A DNA stretch of 64,000 bases, from positions 3,645,001 through 3,709,000 of the forward strand of contig BSDZ01000004.1 in NCBI GenBank assembly GCA_030268105.1. The letters run 5' to 3'. How positions within the stretch are numbered: the stretch's first letter is position 1; each line of letters starts with the position of its first letter. Positions 1-11,429 of the stretch are shown here, piece after piece. The translations under genes and the position numbers were made by a program. The DNA is from Volvox africanus (Eukaryota > Chlorophyta > Chlorophyceae > Chlamydomonadales > Volvocaceae). The notes below the pieces were generated by a model, which saw nothing but the letters and a program-made list of their open reading frames with translations, searched no databases and had not been told where the DNA came from.

Positions 1-9
1 AGGGTGTTA

Positions 10-115
10 CCAACGAAGAGACACCTGATACCGTCATTATCGCCACCATGAACAGCCTGGAGATACTTTTCAGCGTCACGCACGTACGCACGAGTTGCAT
101 CGGCTATGCTATGCC
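10..115 (-). pseudogene. Fragment of Ty3 gag, antisense, diverged relative
   Basis: The plus strand here reads like the plus strand near 6085-6190, which is antisense to the gag gene of the Ty3 element further right. It shares the pattern around the 'cagatactt..cagcgtcac' stretch but with many substitutions. I infer a fragment of gag from an older, related element. It points opposite to the integrase fragment that follows it, so this corner is a mosaic. No open frame of useful length remains. Confidence 0.45.
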
Positions 116-184
116 CTGGTGTCTTGTCGGTCAGCGAAATATTGAGCCTAGGAACAGGAATCGACAATCTCATCACCTCAGGGA

Positions 185-669
185 TGTCATCATGCCCTCG
201 TTTTGGTGGCCGCACGTGGTGAAGGATGCAGAAAACTTCGTGCAAAGTTGCAGTTTATGTCAGCGCAATAAAGCACTATCCAGTAAGGGCCAGGGTTTAT
301 TACAACCGTTACCTATACCAGATGCCCCTTGGGAAAGTGTTTCTATGGACTTCGTAGTCGTGCTGCCCAAAACTGAGGGGGGATACGACTCGGTGTTCAT
401 TGTAGTATCCTGGGGTAGTGTCAAAGATTGGACCACTGATGGTCATCTTCCGATCTGGCCTTTGTAGGCCGACACAACAGAGGTACAACGTTCGTAATGG
501 TCGATCGCTTGACCAAGACTGTTCACTGAGCCCCCTGCACCTCGTCTTGCACCGCTGAGCAAACAGCACGATTATTTTTCAATAACGTGGTCCGATTGCA
601 TGGCGTTCCTAAAAATGTGATATCCGATCGCGTCGGTCAATTCACATCTAAGTTTTGGGAAGCACTATG
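185..669 (+). pseudogene. Ty3/gypsy integrase fragment, interrupted
   Basis: The plus strand encodes part of a Ty3 integrase: the end of the zinc-binding N-terminal domain (FWWPHVV, CSLCQRNKA) and the start of the catalytic core (SMDFVV). After a break it continues with the VRLHGVPKNVISDR and QFTSKFW stretches. The same protein is encoded on the minus strand in both elements to the right. The frame is split at 402-489 by a short insertion with terminal inverted repeats, and the fragment ends exactly where an LTR begins at 670. It is a dead remnant into which, or beside which, the tandem chromoviruses were placed. Confidence 0.7.
402..489 (+). mobile_element. Short MITE-like insertion, copy 1
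   Basis: About 88 bp interrupt the integrase fragment between 'gtgttcatt' and 'atggtcgatcgc', which are adjacent in the intact copies (near 2562 and 8775, minus strand). The ends are imperfect inverted repeats (GTAGTATCC... against GTTGTACC...) with an internal GTGTC match. The flanks GTTCATT and GTTCGTA could be a decayed target duplication. Related sequences lie at 44220-44319 and 45047-45136 inside an unrelated copia element. It has no coding capacity, so it would have to be a non-autonomous element. Confidence 0.55.
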
Positions 670-1464
670 TGTTGTATCCTTCCTTCTTCAATAATGCACT
701 GAATCTGCACGTCTGGATGTTAGCTAGTGCGCACCAAGCTTACAAACAGCAAGGCGATTCAATGCGGGCAAAGGGACAGCGGAAGACTCAAGAATAAGGA
801 AAGATCCAACTTACAATAGGCTTCACTTACAAATTGATAGATGGCCGTCAGACCCCGCGGGCAATGTTCATCACTCGGCTGCAGATGGGATGCTGTAATA
901 GCTCAGGCCGAATATATATAAGTCTATCGTATGTATGCGAATTGGATAGATTTAAGTACACGAGTACTTAGTCCAAAGTAGCGTGAGCCGACTTCGGTCT
1001 CTAGGCGGCCGTTTTGCACCTATCACGTCACGATACCGATGCGCAGTACAGGTCTCACTGGATTCCGATCTCAAGTGTGAGTATCTTTGTAGCACTGTTC
1101 TAAATATCGTGTCATCCGTGATTTTATTGAATGCAATGCATGCATATCGATATTCGGTTGCCGACCCAACCATCGTGATCGTCGCCTTCTCACATACGCG
1201 TATGGTTTATGACGTAAATGAGGTAATAATATTTAAAGTATTATTACGTGATATAAAATTCCAATGGATAGATCGTGCATTAATTATCAGCCTTGAGTCA
1301 AACATGTTGACCGACAGCGCAATGTCGTGGATGATGATGCGACATGCCTGATTAGCTAGATATACTCGAGTATATCATGCTAATATGATTGTATTATGCT
1401 TCATGATGCTCAAATGGGTTGCAGTCCACTCTGGTATGAATGGCGATCGAACCCGCGTACAACA
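670..1464 (-). repeat. LTR 1 (3' LTR of element 1)
   Basis: 795 bp bounded by TGTTGTA...TACAACA, a perfect 7-bp terminal inverted repeat. It is nearly identical to 6890-7684, with a few substitutions such as at 1011, 1036 and 1319. On the element's own strand the polypurine tract directly precedes it at 1465-1480. The left boundary falls inside a broken integrase fragment, and no 5-bp target duplication with the far end at 14134 is seen. Confidence 0.88.
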
Positions 1465-1480
1465 ACTATCCCCCCTCCCG
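1465..1480 (-). other. Polypurine tract of element 1
   Basis: The minus strand reads CGGGAGGGGGGATAGT directly upstream of the 3' LTR. This is the expected place and composition for the primer of plus-strand DNA synthesis. The same tract occurs at 7685-7700 in element 2 and, inverted, at 14136-14155. Confidence 0.75.
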
Positions 1481-1523
1481 TATGCAGCGTCCTCGCTGTA
1501 TCGGACAGCATCGACTGCAGAGA

Positions 1524-4500
1524 TCATTGGGTCTGTGTGGCACGTAGGCGAGCTTCCTCCAATAGGGGCTTCATTTCCGGCGAGAAGTTACGCATCGGCT
1601 CCCACGAATTATGCTCGCTAGAATAGCCAGTCCACTTGACCAGATATCGTGCACCTTCCGCTTTCGTCATTGTCGACCTATACGATGAACCCGATAATGC
1701 AATATTCGCCCCACATCATACACTTTTTGCTTGCCTGCGATCAAGGTCTCGGGACCGGGGTCCATTACTGCAGGGGCATCGATGTCGTTTGTAACGGGCG
1801 TCGTGCCGCGATTAGGGTGGATGAGGGAAATATGAAATGTGGGATGGATATTCATGTCAGAGGGTAGGGATAGCTCCACAGCTACATTTCCTACCATGCG
1901 AACAACGGGATATGGACCAATCCAGCAAGGTAGCAATTTACGGGAACCGTCGGCGAGCGAACGCAAGTTCTTAGTGCTCAATAATACCATTTGTCCCACC
2001 GAAAATGTTACGCCTCGTTTGGATTTATTATAATAGTCCGTCGTCCGTTGTTGTGCCGCGTCCAAGCATGCCTTCGCGTCTGTCATGCGGGATAGGAACG
2101 ACTTGGCAAAGGTTTTAGCCGCTGGGATATTTATCTCCAACTCTCTCCACACGGGTAGCACAAGAATGGAATCCGTAATTTAGAAAGAAAGGGCTTTGAC
2201 CTGTAGAGCGGTTAACAGCGTTGTTAAGCGCGAATTCTTCCGAGGTCAGGAACGTATCCCAGACTGAGGGTGTGCGTCCCACGAAATTCCGTAACATGTG
2301 GCCCAGCGTGCGATTTGTGCGTTCAGTTTGCCCATCGGATTGTGGATGATATGCTGTGCTCAAATGAACGCGCATAGTGACGAGTTCACATAGCACTTCC
2401 CAAAACTTAGACGTGAATTGACCACCACGATCGGATATCACATTTTTAGGAACGCCATGTAATCTGACCACGTTATCGAAAAATAATCATGCTGTTTGCT
2501 CAGCGGTGCAAGACGAGGTGCAGGGGGCTAAGTGAACCATCTTGGTCAAGCGATCAACCATAATGAACACTGAGTTGTATCCCCCCTCAGTTTTGGGCAG
2601 CGCGACTACGAAGTCCATAGAAACACTTTCCCAAGGGGCATCTGGTATAGGTAACGGTTGTAATAAACCCTGGCCCTTACCGGATAGTGCTTTATTGCGC
2701 TGACATAAACTGCACCTTTGCACGAAATTTTTCGCATCCTTCACCACGTGCGGCCATCAGAACGAGCGTCGTACGAGTTCTGCCAGACGTGTACTTCCAG
2801 GATGTCCTGCTAACGGGTCCTCGTGGAACCGCGAATAGCGTAGTGCAAAGCGTCATCGTTCGGCATGACGATTTGTGTGGTCGAACCATCTTTCCGTAGC
2901 CATAAATCGTTGCGCTTGTGCAAATGCTCCACATTACTCGGTGAAGCAATCCATGGATTGGTCTGATATGCGATCTTGAGTCGTTGCGCGATATCCGCTG
3001 CTATCGGCACCTCCTGACTGCGTGAACGAGTAACCGGTGCTGCCAGAATCGCAGCATGTAACGATGGATGTCGACTGAGGGCGTCAGCAATGTTAATTCT
3101 GCCAGCGATATATTCCCATGTACAGTCGAAACGAGATAGATATTCCATCCACCGGGCTTGTCATCGGTTAAGCGTGGGGACACTCCGCAAGAATGTCAGC
3201 AGTTTGTGGTCAGTCTTCAGCGTAAAAGGGCGGCCTTCAAGGTAACAGCGCCACTCCTTCAAAGCATGTAGAGCTGCCAACAGCTCCTGCTCTCTGGTTG
3301 TACATTGGGTCTCCGCACCCGAGAACTTTTTACTCGTGAAGGCAATCGGTCGTCCTTCCTGCAACAATACAGCGCCGCTTCCATGCAAGGAAGCATCCGA
3401 TACAACTTCAACACGGAATGGCAACGAGTGATCAGGGAAAGAGAGGGTAACGTCATCAGCGATGATTCGCTTGAGCTCTTCGAATGCCCGCTGACACGTG
3501 GATGTCCAGGCTTTGAGGGAAGTGAAACCTCCTTTCTTCGTCAAATTCGTAAGCGGGGCCGCAATAATGGAGTAATTTTTGATAAACTTACGGAAGTAGT
3601 TGGTCAAACCCAAGAACTGACATAGTTCGGTGAGGTTCTGCGGTGCGGGCCACTCGTGAACCACAGCTACTTTCCGTGGGTCCATCCTTATCCCAGTGGC
3701 CGATACGATGTGGCCCAAATACTCCACTTGCGGCTGCGCCCAAAAACACTTGGCGCGTTTAGCAAACAATTGCTCCCGCTTCATCACCTCGAGCACGAGC
3801 TCGAGATGCTTCAGGTGCTCCTTGGCGTCTTGGAATATATTAAAATATCATCCAAATAACAAACGACGAACCTGTCGATATACGGTCTGAACATGCGGTC
3901 CATCACTGCTTGAAATGTGGCGGGTGCATTAGTAAGTCCAAACGACAAGACCGTGTACTCGAAGTGACCAAAGGGGGTCCGGAAAGCGGTTTTCGGAATA
4001 TCAGAGGCAGCAATGCGTATCTGATTATACCCTTGTTGAAGGTCAATCGAGGAAAAATAAGCTGAGCCCTTCAGCTTATCGAGCAGGTCGTCGACGCGCG
4101 GCAAAGGGTAGCGATTTTTAATCGTGGTCGCATTCAAGCCCCTATAATCAATGCACATGCGTAACGTCCCATCCTTCTTACCGACAAACAATATCGGTGC
4201 AGAATATGGCGATGTGCTGGGCTGAATCAAACCCTTTGCGAGCAGATCCCCTGCTTGCCGCTTCATCCGCTTAATTTTGGCAGTCTAACCTGTATATAGG
4301 TTGTGAAACGGGTTGTGCTCGAACACAAAGGGGATCATGTAATCTGCAGGTAACATACTTGGGGACCCCAGGATGACATATGCATCAGTATAATTTGGCA
4401 ATGAGGGGGCTGCGACCTCAGGATCTTTCACAAGAGACTGCGCGGTGGTAACAACCAATTGCACCCAAGGCCTCGCAAGCAATTCATGGATGCCTTCCCT

Positions 4501-4563
4501 TATCACTTGATAAGCTGCTCTTACATCCTTCAAGCTTGGGTTCTTTATTTCGGCGGACGAACA
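1524..4563 (-). pseudogene. pol: pol of element 1: RT, RNase H, integrase, chromodomain (broken)
   Basis: Read on the minus strand. Reverse transcriptase covers about 4266-3811, with the catalytic [11 protein letters not shown] box. RNase H and tether cover about 3796-3000, with VVSDASLHGSGAVLL and LKTDHK. The integrase zinc finger and core cover about 2950-2115 (CSLCQRNKA, MDFVVALPK, ISDRGGQFTSKFW). The integrase C-terminus (LPCWIGPYPVVR, HPTFHISLI) is followed by a chromodomain resembling YLVKWTGYSSEHNSWEP. It is interrupted by a 1-bp loss just after the RT active site, by a shift near 2160, by a TGA inside RIGRQ*RKRK before the chromodomain, and by a 1-bp loss within the chromodomain relative to element 2. 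The stretch 4285-4560, upstream of RT, is far more diverged from element 2 than its flanks. I could not place a protease confidently. Confidence 0.88.
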
Positions 4564-5215
4564 CCGCTAACGAAATTAACCACAGGCTCCGCACAGTTCC
4601 GCCCTCCTCTGGTGTGACATCTTAGTACGACAGACAAGGTACCTTAGGCGATAGGTTCCCTTTTGCACAATGGCCAATTGTGCTGGATTCCATATCGATG
4701 CGCGCGCGGTACTGTTGTTATGTCGTGGCACCCAATGTTCATGTAGTGCTGTCTCCGAGAGACCTTGTTGCACTCATTGGGTCCTAACACACAGAGAGTC
4801 CTTCGTCGACTAAGGGTGATCCTGCCCACGATGGGATGCTTATCCTCATCAACGAGGATAACCTGAACACTTAGACGACTATGGGATCAATCCCATCATG
4901 CTTATCACTTATTTGAGATAAGATCGTCAGTAACACCTGTAATACATAGGTGTTCCAAATATTTCAATCAACAAAATCGATTTCGTTGTCATCAAAAGGA
5001 GTCAAACGTGGCGTACATCCGCATCATACCTACAATCCATGCTAGTCAGCAGAAAAGGATCCGTTAGAGGCACAAAAGTATTAACCATCGAATATATCTA
5101 GTCGAAGTAGAGAAGAGTCCCCTCATATCAACATTGCCGGATTCAATCAAGATTTATCCAAGCCAGAACGTAATTCAGCACTTCATGTCAACTAACATTT
5201 CTGTGTTAACGTGGG

Positions 5216-6483
5216 TTGGGTGCTCCGACAATATCAACAGAAATCGTGTCAGGTGCCTCGTCCGTTGAAGGTAGTCCTACAGTTAGTTGGGGTAAAAGCG
5301 GGCAGTTCCTTGTAAGGTGATTTGATGCGCACCGAAGGCAGACTCCCAATTGTCGTCACTGAGCAAACTCCGTTTGCGTACATCCCCACTTGGTAAGCCA
5401 TCGATTTTGTGTTCTTGACCGCTTCGATTCTGATGCAGCTCCGCGTGACTCGGCGGTACTTTGCAGCACACCCTTCCTCTTCCACGTACTCCAAGTTATC
5501 TGCGAGTCCCTTGGAATTAGTTCTTGGGTACCAGGAGTATGAACGTGATTAGTCGGAGGAGTGCCACCACGGCGCATCGGAGCTGGAGGTAGTGGAATGC
5601 CTGTAGTCTCAGGTGCTGGATCAGTCTCGTTAGAGATATCTTGCGTCGTGTCAACTGATAACGGTGCTAAAGATGCCAAGCGTTCCTGTCTCGTTCCAAG
5701 GCGAGCTTCGACGCCACGAACGATCTGAACCCATCACGTATACGATCTTGTCCCTTCCTGTGTCAGGTCCGTAATACTCGCTCGGGCTAACTGAAGCGAG
5801 AGACCGCGTTGGAACCAATAAATGTAGTCTCCTTCTGAGAAGCCAATCATGGGTGCTGTTACTGCTTCGAAACGCATTTGGTAGTCCTCCACGGACTCAT
5901 TAGGTCACATTCGATAAGCACCTGCGTGTAACTCTCGGTACATAGCAGCCACTTGTGACTGGTTTCCAGGAGCGAAATGAGTAAGGAGTGCGTTAATTAA
6001 TTCTTCGAACGTAAAGTGCTCCTGTACGGTGGTCCAATGATCATACCATTCTCTTGCGACACCGCTTAGTGAAGCTCCGATGAAAAGACACTTCACTTCG
6101 TCGCGATCACCACCCTTTACCAACTTCAGATACTTCTTAGCGTCACGAACATAGGAGCGAGTGGCACTTGCAGTATTCTTGGGTTCGGCATCATGATGAA
6201 TATAGAGTTGAGGTGTTGGGACTACGAAACCGGGAACCCCACCTTCATCCATAAGTTGCTGTAGTGATACCATCGCTGGATTCTGTCCCGCCTCGATGGG
6301 TCCCACAGAATCTGGCGCCCCAGAAGGATTCTGGGCTGGATAAGGGGAATTCGACTGGGGAGCATCTGATTGGGGATTATATAAGTTATCAGTGTTTGGT
6401 GTGATCTCCGGTTCTTCATAACGGACATGGATATTAAACTGGTCACTCTCCTCCATAGTTGGTGGGTACTGATCACACGACAT
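5216..6483 (-). pseudogene. gag: gag of element 1 (broken)
   Basis: The first ATG of the frame is at 6483 (MSCDQYPPTMEES); an upstream TTG at 6492 is in frame. A Pro/Asn-rich N-terminus is followed by a retrotransposon gag core with VAREWYDHWTTVQEHFTFEEL and LLTHFAPGNQSQVAAMYREL. After a TGA (..AGAYRM*PNES..) the frame continues through an Arg/Ser-rich region to one CCHC zinc knuckle near 5330-5275 (CLRCASNHLTRNC). It stops at 5216 (..PNPR*). The zinc knuckle would bind packaged RNA. The same TGA is present in element 2, so it either predates the duplication or is tolerated. Confidence 0.82.
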
Positions 6484-6871
6484 GTATTCCAACTAGTACC
6501 TTAAAAGGACAAAGAGATAAAGGTAGGACTCTACCTTTGGGTTTGTCGTTTGCGAACTGTCTGCGATCGAGTAAACTTCGATGCAAGTAGTCACCTCCAA
6601 ATGAGTATATCCTTAGTAGCCGGACCTGTCAGGTATCCAACTTATTGGGGAAGCGATTCCAAGTATGATGGCAAAGAAATCCCTTCTGTGAAATTTAGAA
6701 CTTTCCGGGTAGCAAAAATACAATTAGTAGTAACAGACGAATGTTATATCAAAAGTTCAGAGAGAGGGCAATACAGTACCGACTTTCCGATGAAGTTATC
6801 CCGTGATGCTCCTCACCGCTCGTGCAAGAATCTACTACCCAATAGCGACGATGAGACAGCCGTGAGTCAAA
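6484..6871 (+). other. 5' leader of element 1 with antisense ORF
   Basis: Leader between the primer-binding site and gag. On the opposite (plus) strand it holds an open frame starting at 6601 (MSISLVAGPVRYPTYWG...) that runs on into the LTR. Element 2 has a homologous antisense frame, but there an AT-rich segment of about 205 bp is present between 'atgagtata' and the AGPV codons. I do not recognise the protein. Confidence 0.4.
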
Positions 6872-6885
6872 CCGTCTCGCTACCA
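6872..6885 (-). other. Primer-binding site of element 1
   Basis: Four bases inside the 5' LTR the minus strand reads TGGTAGCGAGACGG. Its first seven bases fit a tRNA 3' end of the type ...GCTACCA, as in initiator tRNA. A second copy lies at 13305-13318 in element 2, with one change in the region just downstream. Position and TGG start support the call; the exact tRNA is not determined. Confidence 0.6.
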
Positions 6886-6889
6886 AATT

Positions 6890-7684
6890 TGTTGTATCCT
6901 TCCTTCTTCAATAATGCACTGAATCTGCACGTCTGGATGTTAGCTAGTGCGCACCAAGCTTACAAACAGCAAGGCGATTCAATGCGGGCAAAGGGACAGC
7001 GGAAGACTCAAGAATAAGGAAAGATCCAACTTACAATAGGCTTCATTTACAAATTGGTAGATGGCCGTCAGACCCCACGGGCAATGTTCATCACTCGGCT
7101 GCAGATGGGATGCTGTAATAGCTCAGGCCGAATATATATAAGTCTATCGTATGTATGCGAATTGGATAGATTTAAGTACACGAGTACTTAGTCCAAAGTA
7201 GCGTGAGCCGACTTCGGTCTCTAGGCGGCTGTTTTGCACCTATCATGTCACGATACCGATGCGCAGTACAGGTCTCACTGGATTCCGATCTCAAGTGTGA
7301 GTATCTTTGTAGCACTGTTCTAAATATCGTGTCATCCGTGATATTATTGAATGCAACGCATGCATATCGATATTCGGTTGCCGACCCAACCATCGTGATC
7401 GTCGCCTTCTCACATACGCGTATGGTTTATGACGTAAATGAGGTAATAATATTTAAAGTATTATTACGTGATATAAAATTCCAATGGATAGATCGTGCAT
7501 TAATTATCAGCCTTGAGTCAAACATGTTGACCGACAGCACAATGTCGTGGATGATAATGCGACATGCCTGATTAGCTAGATATACTCGAGTATACCATGC
7601 TAATATGATTGTATTATGCTTCATGATGCTCAAATGGGTTGCAGTCCACTCTGGTATGAATGGCGATCGAACCCGCGTACAACA
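6890..7684 (-). repeat. LTR 2, shared by elements 1 and 2
   Basis: 795 bp, TGTTGTA...TACAACA. It serves both as 5' LTR of element 1 and 3' LTR of element 2. A primer-binding site lies on its left and a polypurine tract (7685-7700) on its right. It matches LTR 1 almost base for base and LTR 3 less closely. Confidence 0.9.
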
Positions 7685-7743
7685 ACTATCCCCCCTCCCG
7701 TATGCAGCGTCCTCGCTGTATCGGACAGCATCGACTGCAGAGA

Positions 7744-10700
7744 TCATTGGGTCTGTGTGGCACGTAGGCGAGCTTCCTCCAATAGAGGCTTCATTTCCGG
7801 AGAGAAGTTACGCATCGGCTCCCACGAATTATGCTCGCTAGAATAGCCAGTCCACTTGACCAGATATTCGTGCACCTTCCGCTTTCGTCATTGTCGACCT
7901 ATACGACGAACCCGATAATGCAATATTCGCCCCACATCATACATGTTTGCTTGCCTGCGATCCAGGTCTCGGGACCGGGGTCCATTACTGCAGGGGCATC
8001 GGTGTCGTTTGTAACGGGCGTCGTGCCGCGATAAGGGCGGATGAGGGAAATATGAAATGTGGGATGGATATTCATGTCAGAGGGTAGGGATAGCTCCACA
8101 GCTACATTTCCTACCATGCGAACAACGGGATATGGACCAATCCAGCAAGGTAGCAATTTACGGGAACCGTCGGCAAGCGAACGCAAGTTCTTAGTGCTCA
8201 ATAATACCATTTGTCCCACCGAAAATGTTACGCCTCGTTTGGATTTATTATAATAGTCCGTCGTCCGTTGTTGTGCCGCGTCCAAGCATGCCTTCGCGTC
8301 TGTCATGTGGGATAGGAACGACTTGGCAAAGGTTTTAGCCGCTGGGATATTTATCTCCAACTCTCTCCACATGGGTAGTGCAGGATGGAATCCATAATTC
8401 AGAAGGAAAGGGCTTTGACCTGTAGAGCGGGTAACAGCGTTGTTAAGCACGAATTCTGCCGAAGTCGGAAATGTATCCCAGACAGAGGGTGTACGTCCCG
8501 CGAAATTCCTCAACATGTCGCCCAGCGTGCAATTTGTGCGTTCAGTTTGCCCATCGGATTGTGGATGATATGCTGTGCTCAAATGAACACGCATAGTTCA
8601 CATAGCGCTTTCCAAAACTTAGACGTGAATTGACCACCGCGATCGGATATCACATTTTTAGGAACGCCATGTAATCTGACCACGTTATCGAAAAATAATC
8701 GTGCTGTTTGCTCAGCGGTGCAAGACAAGGTGCAGGGGGCTAAGTGAACCCATCTTGGTCAAGCAATCAACCATAATGAACACTGAGTTGTATCCCCCCT
8801 CAGTTTTGGGCAGCACAACTACAAAGTCCATTGAAACATTTTCCCAAGGGGCATCTGGTATAGGTAACGGTTGTAATAAACCCTGGCCCTTACTGGATAG
8901 TGCTTTATTGCGCTGACATAAACTGCACCTTTGCACGAAATTTTCCGCATCCTTCACCACGTGCGGCCACCAAAACGAGCATCGTACGAGCTCTGCCAGA
9001 CGTGTACTTCCAGGATGTCCTGCTAACGGGTCCTCGTGGAACCGTGCAAGAATATCGTAGCTCAAAGCGTCATCGTTCAGTATGACGATTTGTGTGGCTG
9101 AGCCATCCTTCCGTAGCCACAAATCGTTGCGCTTGGGCAAATGCTCCACATTACTTGGTGAAGCAAACCATGGATCGGCCTGATATGTGATCTTGAGTCG
9201 TTGCGCGATATCCGCTGCTATCGGCACCTCCTGACTGCGTGAACGAGTAACCGGTGCTGCCAGAATTGCAGCATGTAACGATGGATGTCGACTGAGGGCG
9301 TCAGCAATATTGATTCTGCCGGCGATATATTCCCATGTACAGTCGAAACGAGATAGATATTCCATCCACCGGGCTTGTCGTCGGTTAAGCGTGGGGACAC
9401 CCTGCAAGAATGTCAGCGGTTTGTGGTCAGTCTTCAGTGTAAAAGGGCGGCCTTCGAGGTAACAGCGCCACTCCTTCAAAGCATGTAGAGCCGCCAACAG
9501 CTCCTGCTCTCCGGTTGTACATTGGGTCTCCTCACCCGAGAACTTCTTACTCGTGAAGGCAATCGGTCGTCCTTCCTGCAACAATACAGCGCCGCTTCCA
9601 TGCAAGGAAGCATCCGATACAACTTCAACACGGAATGGCAACGAGTGATCAGGGAAAGAGAGGGTAACGTCGTCGGCGATGATTCGCTTGAGCTCTTCGA
9701 ATGCCCGCTGACACGTGGATGTCCAGGCTTTGAGGGAAGTGAAACCTCCTTTCTTCGTCAAATTCGTAAGCGGGGCCGCAATAATGGAGTAATTTTTGAT
9801 AAACTTACGGAAGTAGTTGGTCAAACCCAAGAACTGACATAGTTCGGTGAGGTTCTGCGGTGCGGGCCACTCGTGAACCACAGCTACTTTCCGTGGGTCC
9901 ATCCTTATCCCAGTGGCCGATACGATGTGGCCCAAATACTCCACTTGCGGCTGCGCCCAAAAACACTTGGCGCGTTTAGCAAACAATTGCTCCCGCTTCA
10001 TCAACTCAAGCACGAGCTCGAGATGCTTCAGGTGCTCCTCGTGCGTCTTGGAATATATATTAAAATATCATCCAAATAACAAACGACGAACCTGTCGATA
10101 TACGGTCTGAACATGCGGTCCAACACTGCTTGAAATGTGGCGGGTGCATTAGTAAGTCCAAACGACAAGACCGTGTACTCGAAGTGACCAAAGGGGGTCC
10201 GGAAAGCGGTTTTCGGAATATCAGAGGCAGCACTGCGTATCTGATTATACCCTTGTTGAAGGTCAATCGAGGAAAAATAAGCTGAGCCCTTCAGCTTATC
10301 GAGCAGGTCATCGACGCGCGGCAAAGGGTAGCGATTTTTAATCGTGGTCGCATTCAAGCCCCTATAATCAATGCACATGCGTAACGTCCCATCCTTCTTA
10401 CCGACAAACAATATCGGCGCAGAAAATCGTGATGTGCTGGGCTGAATCATACCCTTTGCGAGCAGATCCCCCACTTGCCGCTACACTTCATCTAGCTCCA
10501 TCGGGCTTAACCTGTACATAGGTCGTGAAACGGGTTGTGCTCCGGGCACAAGAGGGATCGTATGGTCAACAGGTCGCATAGGTGGGAGCCCTGGGATGTC
10601 GCCAAAGACATCAGCATATTTATGCAGGAGAGCTTCGACCTCAAGATCCTTCACGGTGGACTGCGCGGTGGTAGCATTCGATTGCACCCGTGGCCTCACA

Positions 10701-10816
10701 AGCAACACATGGGCGCCTTTTTGTATCATCCGATCGGTTTCTTTGCGCCCAATTAGCTTGGGTTCATGATTTCCGCTGACGATCGCCGCCAAAGCGAAAT
10801 GAACCTCAGGCTCCAC
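7744..10816 (-). pseudogene. pol: pol of element 2: RT, RNase H, integrase, chromodomain (broken)
   Basis: Better kept than in element 1. The RT N-terminus at 10816-10481 reads YADVFGDIPGLPP...DHTIPL. The RT core is at 10474-10028 with CYLDD. A 433-residue open frame (10013-8712) spans RNase H (VVSDASLHGSGAVLL), the tether (INIADALSRHP), the integrase zinc finger (CSLCQRNKA) and the first part of the core (SMDFVVVLPK). A 2-bp insertion after the YLDD box and a 1-bp insertion at about 8749 shift the frame. The frame 8594-7899 then gives the integrase C-terminus (WIGPYPVVR, HPTFHISLIRPY). The chromodomain follows to 7744 after a TGA at the same place as in element 1. Confidence 0.9.
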
Positions 10817-11429
10817 AACAGTTCCGCCCTCCCCTGGTGTGACATCTTAGCACGACAGACAAGGTTCCTTAGGTGATAGGTTCCCTTTTGCACAATGGCC
10901 AATTGTGCTGGATTCCATATCGATGCGCGCGCGGTACTGTTGTTACGTCACGGCACCCAATGTCCATGTAGTGCTATCTCCAAGAGACCTTGTTGCACTC
11001 ATTGGGCCCTAACACACAGAGGGTCCTTCGTCGACTAAGGGTGATCCTGCCCACGATGGGATGCTTATCCTCATCAACGAGGATAACCTGAACACTTAGA
11101 CGACTATGGGATCAATCCCATCATGCTTATCACTTATTTGAGATAAGGTCGTCAGTAACACCTGTAATACATAGGTGTTCCAAAATTTCAGTCAACAAAA
11201 TCGATTTCGTTGCCATCCAAAAGAGTCAAACGTGGCGTACATCCGCATCATGCCTACGATCCATGCTAGTCAGCAGAAAAGGATCCATTAGAGGCACATA
11301 AGTATTAATCATCGAGTATATCTAGTCAAAGTAGCGAAGAGTCCCCTCATATCAACATTGCTGGATTCAATCAAGATTTATCCAAGCCAGAACGTAATTC
11401 AGCACTCCATGTCAACTAACATTTCTGTG

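Larger units (their letters stand above)
670..7684 (-). mobile_element. Ty3/gypsy chromovirus, element 1
   Basis: A complete LTR retrotransposon structure on the minus strand: 795-bp LTRs at both ends (670-1464 and 6890-7684), a primer-binding site next to the right LTR, gag, pol in the order RT-RNase H-integrase-chromodomain, and a polypurine tract next to the left LTR. The RT-RNase H-integrase order places it in Ty3/gypsy, and the C-terminal chromodomain makes it a chromovirus. Frameshifts and stops in gag and pol make it non-autonomous now. Its right LTR is also the left LTR of element 2. That arrangement usually arises by unequal recombination between LTRs or by integration into an LTR. 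Confidence 0.9.

Noticed and set aside
983..1626. Plus-strand frames inside LTR 1 (also at 7203-7846)
   Set aside because: They are repeated only because the LTR is repeated. They run over the LTR boundary into the chromodomain strand, have no similarity to known proteins, and show no codon-level conservation in LTR 3.
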